A stretch of 64,000 bases of DNA from Arthrobacter sp. UKPF54-2 (GTDB lineage Bacteria > Actinomycetota > Actinomycetes > Actinomycetales > Micrococcaceae): positions 1,302,001-1,366,000 of the forward strand of contig NZ_CP040174.1 in the NCBI RefSeq assembly GCF_007858535.1. The letters run 5' to 3'. The number at the start of each line of letters is the position of its first letter. Position 1 is the first letter of the stretch. The notes under the pieces were generated by a model. It saw nothing but the letters and a program-made list of their open reading frames with translations. It searched no databases and was not told where the DNA came from. The position numbers and the translations under genes were made by a program. Positions 10,435-19,568 of the stretch are shown in pieces.

Positions 10435-11520
10435 ATGCCAGCCGACTCCGCAGCCCCCGTCCGCGCCGCCTCCATCCCGGCCGTGCCCATCCGCACGGCC
10501 ATCGCGGGCTTCGGCCTGTCCGGCAGCGTCTTCCACGCCCCGCTGATCGCGGCCAACGCCGCCTACTCGCTGGACGCCATTGCCACCTCCGACGCCGGCC
10601 GGCAGGCCGTCGCTGCCGCCCGGCACCCCGGGGCCACCGTTGTGGACACCCCGGCCGATCTCCTCGCCCGCGCCGGTGAGCTGGACCTGCTCATCCTCGG
10701 GACCCCGCCGGCCACCCACTATCCGCTCGCCAAGGCGGCGCTGGAAGCCGGCCTCGACATCGTCGTCGACAAGCCCTTCACGGTGCGCAGCGCCGAGGGC
10801 GCCGAACTCACCAACCTCGCCGCGCGGCTCGGCCGGGTGCTCACCGTGTTCCAGAACCGGCGCTGGGACGGAGACTTCCTGACCGTCCGCGGCCTACTGC
10901 AGCGCGGCCTCCTGGGGACCGTCACGCGCTTCGAATCGCGCTTTGAGCGCTGGTCCCCGGAGGTTACGAAGGCCTGGAAAGCCGCCGCCACGGCGGACGA
11001 CGGCGGCGGGGTGCTGTCCGACCTCGGCACGCACCTGCTGGACCAGGCCGTGCAGCTCTTTGGTCCCGCCACCGTGATCCACACCGAATTGGCCGCCCGC
11101 CGGCCCGGGGAACGGGCGGACGACGACGTTTTTGTGGCCTTGCGGCACGACTCCGGGACCACCAGCCACCTCGCGATGAACCTGCTCTGCGCGCAGCCGG
11201 GCCCGCGCTACCGCGTGCTGGGCAGCGGCGGCGGCTTCACCAAGCACGGCGTCGACCCGCAGGAGCCCTTTCTCGCCGCGGGCGGGAGCCCGCTCGACGC
11301 AGACTACGGCGTGGAGGACCGCGACTGGGCCGGAATGCTGGGCCGCGACGGCCACCTGGGCCGGCTGCCCACCGAACGCGGCGCCTACCCGGAGTTCTAC
11401 CGGATCCTTGCGGACAAGATTATCGACGGCGGGGCCAGTTCCCCGCTTCCGCTCCCGGTTGATCCTGCGGCCGCCGTCGAGGTCCTGAAACTGATCGAGC
11501 AGGCGCGGGAGCTGGCTTAA
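10435..11520 (+). CDS. Gfo/Idh/MocA family NAD(P)-dependent oxidoreductase
   Basis: A 361-residue enzyme with an N-terminal Rossmann fold and a C-terminal alpha/beta domain, typical of the glucose-fructose oxidoreductase/inositol dehydrogenase family acting on sugars, cyclitols or related metabolites. The nucleotide loop reads AIAGFGLSGSVFHAPLI (about residues 23-39). The catalytic-lysine motif is VVDKPFTVRSAEG (the EKP motif with D for E), and DLGTHLLDQAVQLFG is the usual C-terminal-domain motif with the active-site His. The start at 10435 has only a weak ribosome site, and a GTG about 17 codons downstream could be used. It is separated by terminators from both neighbours. Substrate unknown. 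Confidence 0.88.
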   Translation: MPADSAAPVRAASIPAVPIRTAIAGFGLSGSVFHAPLIAANAAYSLDAIATSDAGRQAVAAARHPGATVVDTPADLLARAGELDLLILGTPPATHYPLAKAALEAGLDIVVDKPFTVRSAEGAELTNLAARLGRVLTVFQNRRWDGDFLTVRGLLQRGLLGTVTRFESRFERWSPEVTKAWKAAATADDGGGVLSDLGTHLLDQAVQLFGPATVIHTELAARRPGERADDDVFVALRHDSGTTSHLAMNLLCAQPGPRYRVLGSGGGFTKHGVDPQEPFLAAGGSPLDADYGVEDRDWAGMLGRDGHLGRLPTERGAYPEFYRILADKIIDGGASSPLPLPVDPAAAVEVLKLIEQARELA

Positions 11521-11525
11521 AAAAC

Positions 11526-11587
11526 CATCGACTGCTCCGAAACTGCCCTTTTGAAGCTCCAAAAGGGCAGTAACGGAGCAGTCGATG
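11526..11587 (-). terminator. Large bidirectional hairpin between the oxidoreductase gene and ald
   Basis: Two 28-base arms (11526-11553 and 11560-11587) are complementary at 26 positions with a 6-base loop. Reading leftward, the stem is followed by TTTTTT, so it is an intrinsic terminator for ald; it also ends convergent transcription from the left. Confidence 0.9.
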
Positions 11588-11598
11588 TGTTGTGGAAC

Positions 11599-12717
11599 TT
11601 ACGCGGAGACGAGCTCGTGCCAGTCGGCGACGAGGGGCAGGTTGTGCGCCTCGGAGACCGAACGGTGCGCCACCTTGCCGCCGGCGATGTTGAGGCCGGC
11701 GGCAAGGGAGGCGTCGCGCTCGAACGCGGCCTTGACACCCAGGTTCGCCAGCGAGACGGCGTAGCGCAGCGTGACGTTGGTCAGCGCGTAGGTGGACGTG
11801 TTCGGCACAGCGCCGGGCATGTTGGCCACGCAGTAGAAGATCGTGTTGTGGACCTTGTACGTCGGTTCCTGGTGCGTGGTGGGGTGGGTGTCCTCGAAGC
11901 AGCCGCCCTGGTCCACCGCGATGTCCACCAGCACGGAACCGGGCTTCATCCGGGACACGAGCTCGTTGGTGACGAGCTTCGGGGCCTTGGCGCCGGGGAT
12001 CAGCACGGAACCGATCACGAGGTCGGCGTCGACGACGGACTTCTCGATCTCGTAGGCGTTGGAAGCCACGGTCTTCAGGCGGCCCTGGTACTGGGCGTCC
12101 AGTTCGCGCAGGCGGTTGATGTTGATGTCCAGGATGGTGACGTCCGCGCCGAGGCCCAGGGCCATCGCGGCGGCGTTGGTCCCGGCCACGCCGGCGCCCA
12201 GGACAACCACCTTGGCCGGGCGGACACCCGGGACGCCACCAAGCAGCACACCCTTGCCGCCGGCCGGAGCCATCAGCGAGGTGGCGCCGACCTGCACGGA
12301 CAGGCGGCCGGCAACCTCGGACATCGGGGCCAGCAGCGGCAGCGCGCGGCCTTCCTGCACGGTTTCGTAGGCGATCGCGGTGACGCCGGAGTTGATGAGT
12401 TCCTGGGTCAGTTCCGGCTCGGCGGCCAGGTGCAGGTAGGTGAAGAGGATCAGGCCCTTGCGGAAGCGGTGGTATTCGGCCTTGACCGGCTCCTTGACCT
12501 TCATGACCATGTCCGCGCGAGACCACACGTCGTCGGCCTCGGCGACGATTTCGGCGCCGGCAATGGCGTACTCCTCATCCGTGATGCCGGAGCCCAGGCC
12601 TGCGCCGCGCTCCACGAGCACGGTGTGGCCGTGGTGGCGGAATTCGTGCACGCCGGCGGCCGTGATGGCCACGCGGAATTCGTTGTTCTTGATCTCTTTG
12701 GGGACACCGATGATCAT
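11599..12717 (-). CDS. ald: Alanine dehydrogenase
   Basis: A 372-residue NAD-dependent enzyme interconverting L-alanine with pyruvate, ammonia and NADH; it lets the cell use alanine as carbon and nitrogen source and helps balance redox. The true N-terminus is MIIGVPKEIKNNEFRVAITA, universal in this family, so the start is the ATG at 12717 with GGAG eight bases upstream; longer in-frame starts exist but read through the promoter. Other motifs are FTYLHLAAEPELT and the NAD loop VVLGAGVAGTNAAAMALGLGA (about residues 171-191). It is divergent from a PucR-type regulator, a common arrangement for an alanine-responsive activator in actinobacteria. A candidate -10 (TATTCT on its strand) is at 12777-12782. 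Confidence 0.96.
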   Translation of the reverse strand: MIIGVPKEIKNNEFRVAITAAGVHEFRHHGHTVLVERGAGLGSGITDEEYAIAGAEIVAEADDVWSRADMVMKVKEPVKAEYHRFRKGLILFTYLHLAAEPELTQELINSGVTAIAYETVQEGRALPLLAPMSEVAGRLSVQVGATSLMAPAGGKGVLLGGVPGVRPAKVVVLGAGVAGTNAAAMALGLGADVTILDININRLRELDAQYQGRLKTVASNAYEIEKSVVDADLVIGSVLIPGAKAPKLVTNELVSRMKPGSVLVDIAVDQGGCFEDTHPTTHQEPTYKVHNTIFYCVANMPGAVPNTSTYALTNVTLRYAVSLANLGVKAAFERDASLAAGLNIAGGKVAHRSVSEAHNLPLVADWHELVSA

Positions 12718-12867
12718 TTGTGGGCTCCAATGGTGGCGGCTTTGTGGGCCGGGATGTGCGGGGAAGTCGTGATTCCAGAATAGGACCGGCTGTGAGGCAG
12801 GCGACAGTGCCTCCGGCGCCGTCCGATGCACCGCCCCCGTCATTCCGCGGTTCTGCAAAACACCGGC

Positions 12868-12881
12868 TCGACAGTTGTCGA
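12868..12881. promoter_or_regulatory. Palindrome in the ald-PucR intergenic region
   Basis: TCGACA-GT-TGTCGA is a perfect 6-2-6 inverted repeat roughly midway between the divergent starts of ald (12717) and the regulator (12962). Position and symmetry make it the best candidate binding site for the PucR protein. The rest of the 244-base gap shows no other obvious element. Confidence 0.5.
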
Positions 12882-12961
12882 CTCCCGGAGCGTCAGGTGT
12901 CGCCTGCTGTCCGTCGCCGCGCCGCTCGTGGACGGGCCCGGCGGGGCAGTAAGGTGGCAGC

Positions 12962-14182
12962 ATGCAGCAACAGGACGTTGAGCAGCTTGTGGAGAGCGTC
13001 GCGCAGCGGCTCGGGCGCGGGCTCTCGCTCGAGGACCTCGACGGCGTCCTGCTCGCCTACAGCTCCAACCAGTCCCAGGCGGACCGGGTCCGGGTCAATT
13101 TCCTGCTCAGCAAACGCGTTGCGGTGGACGTCAGCGCCTGGCAACTCTCCCACGGCATCGCGACGGCGGTGCGGCCGGTGGTGGTGCCGGCCAACGAGGA
13201 ACTCGGCATGCTGGGACGGGTGTGCGTCCCGCTGCTGGTCCGCGGCTTCCGGGTGGGGTACCTCTGGGTCCAGCTCGACGCCGAGGAACCCACCGCCGGC
13301 GCCGTCCTGGCCCGGCTCCCGGAGGTGGCACCCGAGCTCGAGCAGCTCTCCGCCCTGCTGCTGGACTCCAATACGGCCGAATCCGAGTTCCGCCGACGGC
13401 GTGAACAGGAATTCCTGGCCGCGTGCCGGGGCGAGGTGAACGCCGTCGCCGCCGTCGCGGGCTGGAAGGAAGTCCAGGGCCGCGGGCCGTGGCAGCTGGT
13501 GACCGTCCTCGACGCCGACGGCTGGGCCGAGGGCTCGGACCCGATCGCCTCCACCCTGATCCACCGTTCCGCCGCGCTGCAGGCCACCATCGGGGTGGAC
13601 GCCGCTCTCTTCAGCGCCGGGACCGAGACGCACGCTGTCGTCCTTTTCAAGGAGTCCTCCGGCCGTGCGGCCCACGCCCAGGTCCTGGTCCACTACCAGC
13701 TGGAACTGGCCAAACGCGCCGGCCGCCCGGTCCGCCGGATCATCCTTGGCACCTCGGAGGGTTTCTCCCGGCCGCGCGAACTCGCCGAGGCCTACCGCCA
13801 GTCCCGCCAGGCGGCGCAGGCCGCGGCGGTGGACCCCCAGCTCGGCGAGCTGGTGGACTGCCGGGCCACCGGCCTGTACCAGCTGCTGGCCTCGGCCGGC
13901 GGCGGCGCCGGGGCCTGGGCGGACGCGGGATCGGTGTATTTCAGGATGCTCGAGGACCACGACCGCAACGGGGAGCTGCTGCCCGTGCTGGAGCTCTTTT
14001 ACGACAACGACAGCTCGGTCCAGGAGGTGGCTGCCAAGCTGCACCTGCACCGGAGCAGCGTCTACAACCGGCTGGGCCGGATCCGGCAGGTGCTCGGCGT
14101 CGACCCGCTTAAGGGAATGGTCCGGCTGGAACTGCACGCGGCGCTCAAGGCCAGGCGCTGGGCCGAGCGGCCGCGGATCTGA
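12962..14182 (+). CDS. PucR family transcriptional regulator, probable regulator of ald
   Basis: A 406-residue protein with the PucR/CdaR layout: an N-terminal sensory region, a central GGDEF-like domain (about residues 190-290) and a C-terminal helix-turn-helix, SVQEVAAKLHLHRSSVYNRL (about residues 347-366), the HTH_30 type of this family. AAGGTGG sits before the ATG. Divergence from ald with a palindrome between them suggests it activates alanine dehydrogenase, probably in response to alanine or another amino acid; that link is inferred from position and from known PucR-ald pairs. Confidence 0.88.
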   Translation: MQQQDVEQLVESVAQRLGRGLSLEDLDGVLLAYSSNQSQADRVRVNFLLSKRVAVDVSAWQLSHGIATAVRPVVVPANEELGMLGRVCVPLLVRGFRVGYLWVQLDAEEPTAGAVLARLPEVAPELEQLSALLLDSNTAESEFRRRREQEFLAACRGEVNAVAAVAGWKEVQGRGPWQLVTVLDADGWAEGSDPIASTLIHRSAALQATIGVDAALFSAGTETHAVVLFKESSGRAAHAQVLVHYQLELAKRAGRPVRRIILGTSEGFSRPRELAEAYRQSRQAAQAAAVDPQLGELVDCRATGLYQLLASAGGGAGAWADAGSVYFRMLEDHDRNGELLPVLELFYDNDSSVQEVAAKLHLHRSSVYNRLGRIRQVLGVDPLKGMVRLELHAALKARRWAERPRI

Positions 14183-14194
14183 CGTTTCGGGCGC

Positions 14195-14464
14195 CTAGTG
14201 GTCGTCCCGGAGGGCGGGATCCTGCACCGGCTCGTGCGCTGGCTCCCGCGGTGCTTCCCGCGCTGCCTCCCGCTGAGCCTCCCGCTGTGCTTCCCGCCTG
14301 CGGCGAGATATCCGGCTGTCGGTCCACAGGGCAACGGCGACGAACGCGACGCAGCTGGCCATAAAGGCCGCCGTGTTGTTCAGCCCCATCACGGTTCCGA
14401 GGATGCCGGTGAGCACCATGGCGGCGATACCGGCCAGGATGTGCCACCCTCTGAACTTACCCAC
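14195..14464 (-). CDS. Small two-helix membrane protein with an Arg/Glu/Ala repeat tail
   Basis: An 89-residue protein of no recognised family. Two hydrophobic segments (about residues 8-26 and 31-46) are followed by a highly charged tail in which REAQ/REAA/REAP units repeat about five times, predicted to be a cytoplasmic helix. Similar short membrane proteins are frequent in Arthrobacter genomes. It ends 13 bases from the PucR stop (convergent). Function unknown. Confidence 0.65.
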   Translation of the reverse strand: MGKFRGWHILAGIAAMVLTGILGTVMGLNNTAAFMASCVAFVAVALWTDSRISRRRREAQREAQREAAREAPREPAHEPVQDPALRDDH

Positions 14465-14538
14465 AATTCAAGCGTAACCCCGGCCTCCGCCGCGTTTCTG
14501 CGCCGGGCCGGGATCGTTGTTTGATCCTTATCACGCCG

Positions 14539-14985
14539 TCACGAACCATCCGCGCGGCCGTTGTTGTTATCCCCGGCGGAGCCGCCGCCGGCCGGCTCGG
14601 CCGCCTTTTCCGCCGCCGTGTTCTTCTTCTGCGTCTCGAGCCACGCCATGATGTCGGCGAGCCGGATCCGCCGGTGCGTTCCGCGGTACTCCACCGGAAT
14701 CTCGCCGCGGTCCGTCATGTTGCGCAGGTAGGTGTGGGAGATGCCCGCCAGCTCCGCGGCCTTCGAGGTGGTCAGCATTTCCTCAACACTGCTGACCGTG
14801 ACCGACTCGCCCCGGCTGAAGCGGCCCAGCAGGTCCACGACGGCGTCCCTGGCCGCGGGCGGCACCCGGTGCACGGTGCCGTCGACGAATACTGTGATGT
14901 CGCTGCTGCCGCTGAGTGCGTACCGCAACTTTTGTGCATCCTCGGCCGGGAGCCCGGCCGTCACGCGGGGCGCAATCAGTGTCAT
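14539..14985 (-). CDS. Helix-turn-helix protein with an excisionase/MerR-like DNA-binding domain
   Basis: About 148 residues. The C-terminal half contains MLTTSKAAELAGISHTYLRN followed by RGEIPVEYRGTHRRIRLADI, the winged HTH_17 (excisionase-type) domain (about residues 83-135). The N-terminal half includes ITVFVDGTVHRVPPAARDAVVDLL, seen in solo DNA-binding antitoxin-like proteins. No PIN or other toxin gene is adjacent, so it is an orphan. I chose the ATG at 14985 because AGGA lies eight bases upstream; ATG 14994 lacks a site. The tail is Lys/Ala/Gly-rich. Likely a transcriptional regulator or solitary antitoxin relic. Confidence 0.7.
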   Translation of the reverse strand: MTLIAPRVTAGLPAEDAQKLRYALSGSSDITVFVDGTVHRVPPAARDAVVDLLGRFSRGESVTVSSVEEMLTTSKAAELAGISHTYLRNMTDRGEIPVEYRGTHRRIRLADIMAWLETQKKNTAAEKAAEPAGGGSAGDNNNGRADGS

Positions 14986-15026
14986 GGAGTGCATCCTAGC
15001 GCCCCGGGCCGGGGCTCACACGCGGG

Positions 15027-16712
15027 TTACAGGCCGAGGTCTTCGAGCACCGGCAGCTTGGCCCGGACCCAGGCCCGCGCCTCGGTGGCGCTCGGGGCCG
15101 ACAGGGCCAGCCGGGCCAGCTCCTGCGCCTCGGCCAGGGTGACTGTCTTCAGCACCGCGGCCACCGCGGCGATGGAGCGGGCCGTCATGGACAAGGTGGT
15201 GACGCCCAGGCCGGTCAGCACGACGGCGAGGGCCGGGTCCGCCGCGGCCTCGCCGCAAACGCCGACCGGCTTCCCGTGCCCTTCCGCGGCCGAACCCTCC
15301 ACTGTGAGGCCCACGAGCCGGAGCACGGCCGGCTGCCACGGGGTGTTCAGCGCCGCGAGCGGGCCGAGCTGCCGGTCCGCGGCCATCGCGTACTGGGTCA
15401 GGTCGTTGGTGCCCAGGCTAGCGAAGGCCACCTCCCGGAGGATCGCCTCGGCGGTGAGCGCCGCGGACGGGACCTCCACCATAACGCCGGGTGTTTTGAT
15501 CCCGGCCTCGGCGCACAGCGTCGCAAAGCGCGCGGCTTCCTCCGCCGTCGAAATCATCGGCGCCATCACCCAGACTTCCGCCTCCGAGTCCTGCTCCGCC
15601 CGGGCGATCGCCTGCAGCTGGCGTTCCAGCACGCCCGGTGTGGTGAAGTCGGTGCGGTAGCCACGGACGCCCAGGGCCGGGTTCGGCTCGGTGGCGTCGG
15701 TCAGGAACGGCAGCGGCTTGTCCGCGCCGGCGTCGAGCGTGCGGAGCACCACCTTCTTACCGGGGAAGGCGTCGAAGACGCCCTTGTACGCGGCGGCCTG
15801 CTCGTCCACGGAGGGTTCGGTATCCCGTTCCAGGAAGCAGAACTCGGTGCGGAACAGGCCCACACCCTGGGCGTTGAGCCCGGCGGCGGCCACGGCGTCC
15901 TTGGCCCCGCCGACGTTGGCCAGCAGCGGCACCAGGTGGCCGTCCGCCGTCGTGCCGGTGCCGTCAAAGTCCGCCAGCAGCGACGCGGTGGCGGCCCAGT
16001 GTTCCGCGGCGGCGCGCTGCGCGTCGTCAGGGTCCGCGGTGATGGTGCCGGCGGCGCCGTCGACGTAGACCTCGGTGCCGTCCGGCAGGGTGTCGACGCC
16101 GGCCGCGGCGACGACGGCGGGCAGGCCGAGGGACCGCGCGATGATCGCGGTGTGGGACTGCGGTCCGCCGCCCGCGGTGAGCAGTGCCAGCACCTTCGCC
16201 GGATCCAGCGTGGCCGTGTCCGCCGGGGCGAGGTCCTCGGCGATCAGGATGAACGGGGTCGTAGAGGACGGGATGCCCGGGGCGGGCACGCCGCGCAGCG
16301 CGGCAACGATCCGCGCCCGGACGTCCAGAACGTCGGTGGCGCGCTCGGCCATGTAGCCGCCCAGGTTGTGCAGCATCTCCGAGACCGAGGCGCCGGCCTC
16401 CCAAATGGCCCGCTGGTTGGAGGTGCCACGGCCGATCAGCTTGGCCGCCGACTTCAGCAGCATGGTGTCCGTGGCCATTAGCGCCGTGGCCTCCAGGACG
16501 GCCTTGCCGTCGCCGCTGACCGTCTCGGACCGGGCCTTGAGTTCGTCGTGCACGGACTTCGCCGCCGCCTTCAGCGCCGCCGTCGCCTCCTCGGCGGAGA
16601 CCCCGGCCGGCAGCTGCTCGCCCGCCGGGGGCTCGCTGACCGGCTTCGGCATCTGGCGGATGGTGCCGATGATCCGGCCGGGGCTGACGCCTACTCCTTG
16701 GAAGTTCTGCAC
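15027..16712 (-). CDS. ptsI: Phosphoenolpyruvate-protein phosphotransferase (PTS enzyme I)
   Basis: 561 residues, close to the usual enzyme I length. It takes phosphate from PEP and passes it to HPr, energising all PTS sugar uptake. The phosphorylated histidine is in GGGPQSHTAIIARSLGLPA (His187). The C-terminal PEP-binding barrel shows GLFRTEFCFLERD, LRTLDAGADKPLPFL, GVRGYR, SLGTNDLTQYAMAADR and the active-site Cys in GVCGEAAADP. The start is a GTG with GAGGA seven bases upstream. It is divergent from a TetR gene that leads into the mannitol genes, which suggests co-regulation. No HPr gene was seen in the window. Confidence 0.95.
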   Translation of the reverse strand: MQNFQGVGVSPGRIIGTIRQMPKPVSEPPAGEQLPAGVSAEEATAALKAAAKSVHDELKARSETVSGDGKAVLEATALMATDTMLLKSAAKLIGRGTSNQRAIWEAGASVSEMLHNLGGYMAERATDVLDVRARIVAALRGVPAPGIPSSTTPFILIAEDLAPADTATLDPAKVLALLTAGGGPQSHTAIIARSLGLPAVVAAAGVDTLPDGTEVYVDGAAGTITADPDDAQRAAAEHWAATASLLADFDGTGTTADGHLVPLLANVGGAKDAVAAAGLNAQGVGLFRTEFCFLERDTEPSVDEQAAAYKGVFDAFPGKKVVLRTLDAGADKPLPFLTDATEPNPALGVRGYRTDFTTPGVLERQLQAIARAEQDSEAEVWVMAPMISTAEEAARFATLCAEAGIKTPGVMVEVPSAALTAEAILREVAFASLGTNDLTQYAMAADRQLGPLAALNTPWQPAVLRLVGLTVEGSAAEGHGKPVGVCGEAAADPALAVVLTGLGVTTLSMTARSIAAVAAVLKTVTLAEAQELARLALSAPSATEARAWVRAKLPVLEDLGL

Positions 16713-16748
16713 TGAAAGTCCTCGTTCTCTGCGGTGAGCCAGTAAAGA

Positions 16749-16784
16749 AAGTGTATGTGATGCACTTCATATAGCGTTGCTATA
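16749..16784. promoter_or_regulatory. Operator candidates between ptsI and the mannitol-locus TetR gene
   Basis: The 90-base divergent gap contains TATAGC-GTT-GCTATA (16770-16784), a perfect 6-3-6 inverted repeat, next to AAGTG/CACTT (16749-16767), a second dyad. A TAGGGT (16790-16795) may serve as -10 box for the TetR gene. One repressor bound here could control both directions. Confidence 0.6.
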
Positions 16785-16802
16785 GGTGCTAGGGTAGCGG
16801 TT

Positions 16803-17531
16803 ATGAGTATCGATGGCCAGCTACCGCCCAAGGTCCGGCTGCTCCGCGCAGCGGCGGAACTGCTGGCCAAATCCGGAGGCGCCGCGGTCTCCACCCGCCA
16901 GATCACCCAGCTGGCGGGGGTCACCGCTCCCACCCTCTACCACCATTTCGGGGACAAGGAAGGGCTGTTCGACGCCGTCGTCGCCGCCGGCTTCGAGGAA
17001 TATGTCGCCGGCGAACGCGACTTCGCCCCGTCCGGGGAGCCGCTGGAGGACATCCGGCGCATGTGGGACCAGCACGTGCAGTTCGGGCTCAAGCAGCCCG
17101 AGCTGTACCTCGTGATGTTCGGCAACATCCGCCCCGAGAGCCGTCCCGCCGTCGTCGCCGACGCCGAGGCGCTGATGGAGGAAATGCTGAACAAGGCGGC
17201 CGTCGCCGGCCAGCTGGCCGTCCCGCCCAAGGAGGCGGCCCGGAGCATCCTGGCCGCGAACGTGGGCGTGACGCTGATGCTCATCACGGAGAAGGCCCCG
17301 GAGCGGAACCTTGAGCTCTCCGCCATGACCCGCGACGCGATGATTTTTGCGGTCTCCACCGAGCAGGCGCGCGCTTCCGGGCCGGATGACTCCGGAAAAT
17401 CCCCGGTGGTGGTCGCGGCGATCGCCCTGAACGCGGCGCTGCAGGCCTCGCATTCGGACCAGCTCTCCAGCTCAGAACTCAAGCTCTTCCTCGAATGGCT
17501 TCACCGGATCTCCACCAGTTCCACCAGCTAG
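16803..17531 (+). CDS. TetR family regulator, probable regulator of the mannitol PTS locus
   Basis: 242 residues. The HTH is plain: KVRLLRAAAELLAKSGGAA then VSTRQITQLAGVTAPTLYHH (about residues 10-47), with FGDKEGLFDAV starting the regulatory domain. It lies 57 bases before mtlA on the same strand and is divergent from ptsI with a dyad-rich gap, so it probably controls both enzyme I and mannitol uptake. That is unlike the PRD/DeoR-type MtlR regulators usual for mannitol; the inducing ligand (mannitol phosphate or something else) is not known. Confidence 0.85.
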   Translation: MSIDGQLPPKVRLLRAAAELLAKSGGAAVSTRQITQLAGVTAPTLYHHFGDKEGLFDAVVAAGFEEYVAGERDFAPSGEPLEDIRRMWDQHVQFGLKQPELYLVMFGNIRPESRPAVVADAEALMEEMLNKAAVAGQLAVPPKEAARSILAANVGVTLMLITEKAPERNLELSAMTRDAMIFAVSTEQARASGPDDSGKSPVVVAAIALNAALQASHSDQLSSSELKLFLEWLHRISTSSTS

Positions 17532-17588
17532 CTCGACGAAATATCGGACAATCCTGCGGTGCAGCAGGAATCACGGTTAGGAAATCAC

Positions 17589-19568
17589 ATGGCAACAGAG
17601 ACAGTGGCGAAACCCCGGAGCAGCGTGCGGGTCGGCGTACAGAAATTCGGCACGTTCCTCTCCGGAATGATCATGCCCAACATCGGTGCCTTCATTGCCT
17701 GGGGCATCATCACCGCCTTCTTCATCCCGGCGGGCTTCACCCCGAATGCGGACCTGGCCAAGCTGGTGGGGCCGATGATCACCTACCTGCTGCCGCTGCT
17801 GATCGGCTACACCGGCGGGCGCATGGTCTACGGGGTTCGCGGCGGCGTCGTCGGCGCGGCCGCGACGATGGGTGTGATCGTCGGTACGGACATCCCGATG
17901 TTCATCGGCGCCATGATCATGGGCCCGCTGACGGCCTGGATCATGAAGAAGATCGAAAGCCTCTGGGAGAACAAGGTCAAGCCCGGCTTCGAGATGCTGA
18001 TCGACAACTTCACCGCCGGCATCGTCGCCGCAGTGATGGCCATCTTCGGCATGCTGGTGATCGGCCCGGTGGTGAAGGCCTTCAGCAACGGCGCCAGCGC
18101 CGTCGTCGAGTTCCTGGTCAACAACGGCCTGCTGCCGTTCACCAGCATCTTCATCGAGCCCGCAAAGGTCCTGTTCCTCAACAATGCCGTCAACCACGGG
18201 ATCCTGACCCCGCTCGGCACCGAGCAGGCGCTTGCCCAGGGCAAGTCCATCCTGTTCCTGCTCGAGGCCAACCCCGGCCCGGGTGTCGGCATTCTGCTCG
18301 CCTACATGCTGTTCGGCAAGGGCATGGCCAAGGCGTCGGCTCCCGGCGCCGCGCTGATCCAGTTCGTCGGCGGCATCCACGAAATCTACTTCCCGTTTGT
18401 GCTGATGAAGCCGGTCATCATCCTCGCCGCGATCGGCGGCGGCATGACCGGCATCTTCACCCTGGTGCTCACCGGCGCCGGTCTGCGTTCGCCGGCCGCC
18501 CCGGGCAGCATCATCGCGGTCTTCGCCGCCACGCCCGCGGACAGCTTCCTCGGGGTGGCACTGTCCGTGCTGATGGCCGCGACCGTGTCCTTCCTGATTG
18601 CCTCCGTGATCCTCAAGGCCAGCAAGGATGTCGAGGGGGACGAGCTCGGTGCCGCCACCACCCGGATGGAAGCCATGAAGGGCAAAAAGAGCTCCGTCTC
18701 CTCCGCGCTGGCTGGAGCCGGTGCGGGCGGCGTCGCGGTCCTGGCCGGGCCGGTCAAGAACATCGTGTTCGCCTGCGACGCCGGGATGGGTTCCTCCGCG
18801 ATGGGCGCCTCGGTGCTGCGGAACAAGATCAAGGCCGCCGGCTACCCGGACGTCAAGGTGACCAACTCCGCGATCGCGAACCTGTCCGACACCTACGACG
18901 TCGTCATCACGCACCAGGACCTGACCGAAAGGGCCAAGCCCGCCACCTCCAGCGCCGTGCACGTCTCGGTGGACAACTTCATGAATTCGCCGAAGTACGA
19001 CGAGATCGTGGAACTGGTCAAAAGCAGCAACGCGCCGGCGGATGCCTCCGGCGCGGGAGCGGGGGCTGCTGGGGCGGGCGCCGGCGCAGCCGCGGCGGCG
19101 GAAGCCGCGCCCGAGCCCGAAACCGACGCCGGCCCGACCGGCATTCTGGTGGCCGACAGTGTGGTCCTCAGCGGCACCGCCACCACCCGTGACGCCGCGA
19201 TCGACGAGGCGGGCCGGCTGCTGCTGGACCGTGGCGCCGTCGACGCCGGCTACCTGGACGCCATGCACGAGCGCGAGCGATCCGTCTCCACCTACATGGG
19301 CAGCTTCCTCGCGATCCCGCACGGCACCAACGCCGCAAAGGACCACATCATGAAGTCCGCGGTGTCGGTGGTCCGCTACCCGAACGGCATCGACTGGAAC
19401 GGCAAGGAGGTCAAGTTCGTCGTCGGCGTCGCCGGCATCAACAACGAGCACCTCCAGATCCTGTCCTCGATCGCCAAGGTCTTCACCAACAAAGCCCAGG
19501 TCGCGCAGCTGGAGGCGGCCACCACCGTCGACGAAGTGCTCGACCTGTTCGGAAGGGTCAATTCCTAG
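17589..19568 (+). CDS. mtlA: Mannitol-specific PTS enzyme IICBA
   Basis: About 659 residues combining the membrane channel and two phosphotransfer domains; it imports mannitol as mannitol 1-phosphate. Domain order: IIC with about eight hydrophobic segments (residues ~20-350, motif [15 protein letters not shown]), IIB with phosphocysteine in [16 protein letters not shown] (Cys396), an Ala/Gly-rich linker (~480-515), and IIA with the active histidine in [13 protein letters not shown] (His578). The start is the ATG at 17589 with AGGAAA upstream; an in-frame ATG at 17559 lacks a good site. The stop overlaps the mtlD GTG by one base. The full CBA arrangement resembles E. coli MtlA; many Gram-positives have a separate IIA. 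Confidence 0.96.
   Translation: MATETVAKPRSSVRVGVQKFGTFLSGMIMPNIGAFIAWGIITAFFIPAGFTPNADLAKLVGPMITYLLPLLIGYTGGRMVYGVRGGVVGAAATMGVIVGTDIPMFIGAMIMGPLTAWIMKKIESLWENKVKPGFEMLIDNFTAGIVAAVMAIFGMLVIGPVVKAFSNGASAVVEFLVNNGLLPFTSIFIEPAKVLFLNNAVNHGILTPLGTEQALAQGKSILFLLEANPGPGVGILLAYMLFGKGMAKASAPGAALIQFVGGIHEIYFPFVLMKPVIILAAIGGGMTGIFTLVLTGAGLRSPAAPGSIIAVFAATPADSFLGVALSVLMAATVSFLIASVILKASKDVEGDELGAATTRMEAMKGKKSSVSSALAGAGAGGVAVLAGPVKNIVFACDAGMGSSAMGASVLRNKIKAAGYPDVKVTNSAIANLSDTYDVVITHQDLTERAKPATSSAVHVSVDNFMNSPKYDEIVELVKSSNAPADASGAGAGAAGAGAGAAAAAEAAPEPETDAGPTGILVADSVVLSGTATTRDAAIDEAGRLLLDRGAVDAGYLDAMHERERSVSTYMGSFLAIPHGTNAAKDHIMKSAVSVVRYPNGIDWNGKEVKFVVGVAGINNEHLQILSSIAKVFTNKAQVAQLEAATTVDEVLDLFGRVNS

Noticed and set aside
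12718..12963. N-terminal extension of alanine dehydrogenase
   Set aside because: The extension reads through the promoter and palindrome; the family begins exactly at MIIGVPKEIK, which has its own GGAG.
17577..19451. Long minus-strand frame across mtlA
   Set aside because: mtlA carries full IIC, IIB and IIA motifs on the plus strand; the reverse frame has no family resemblance.
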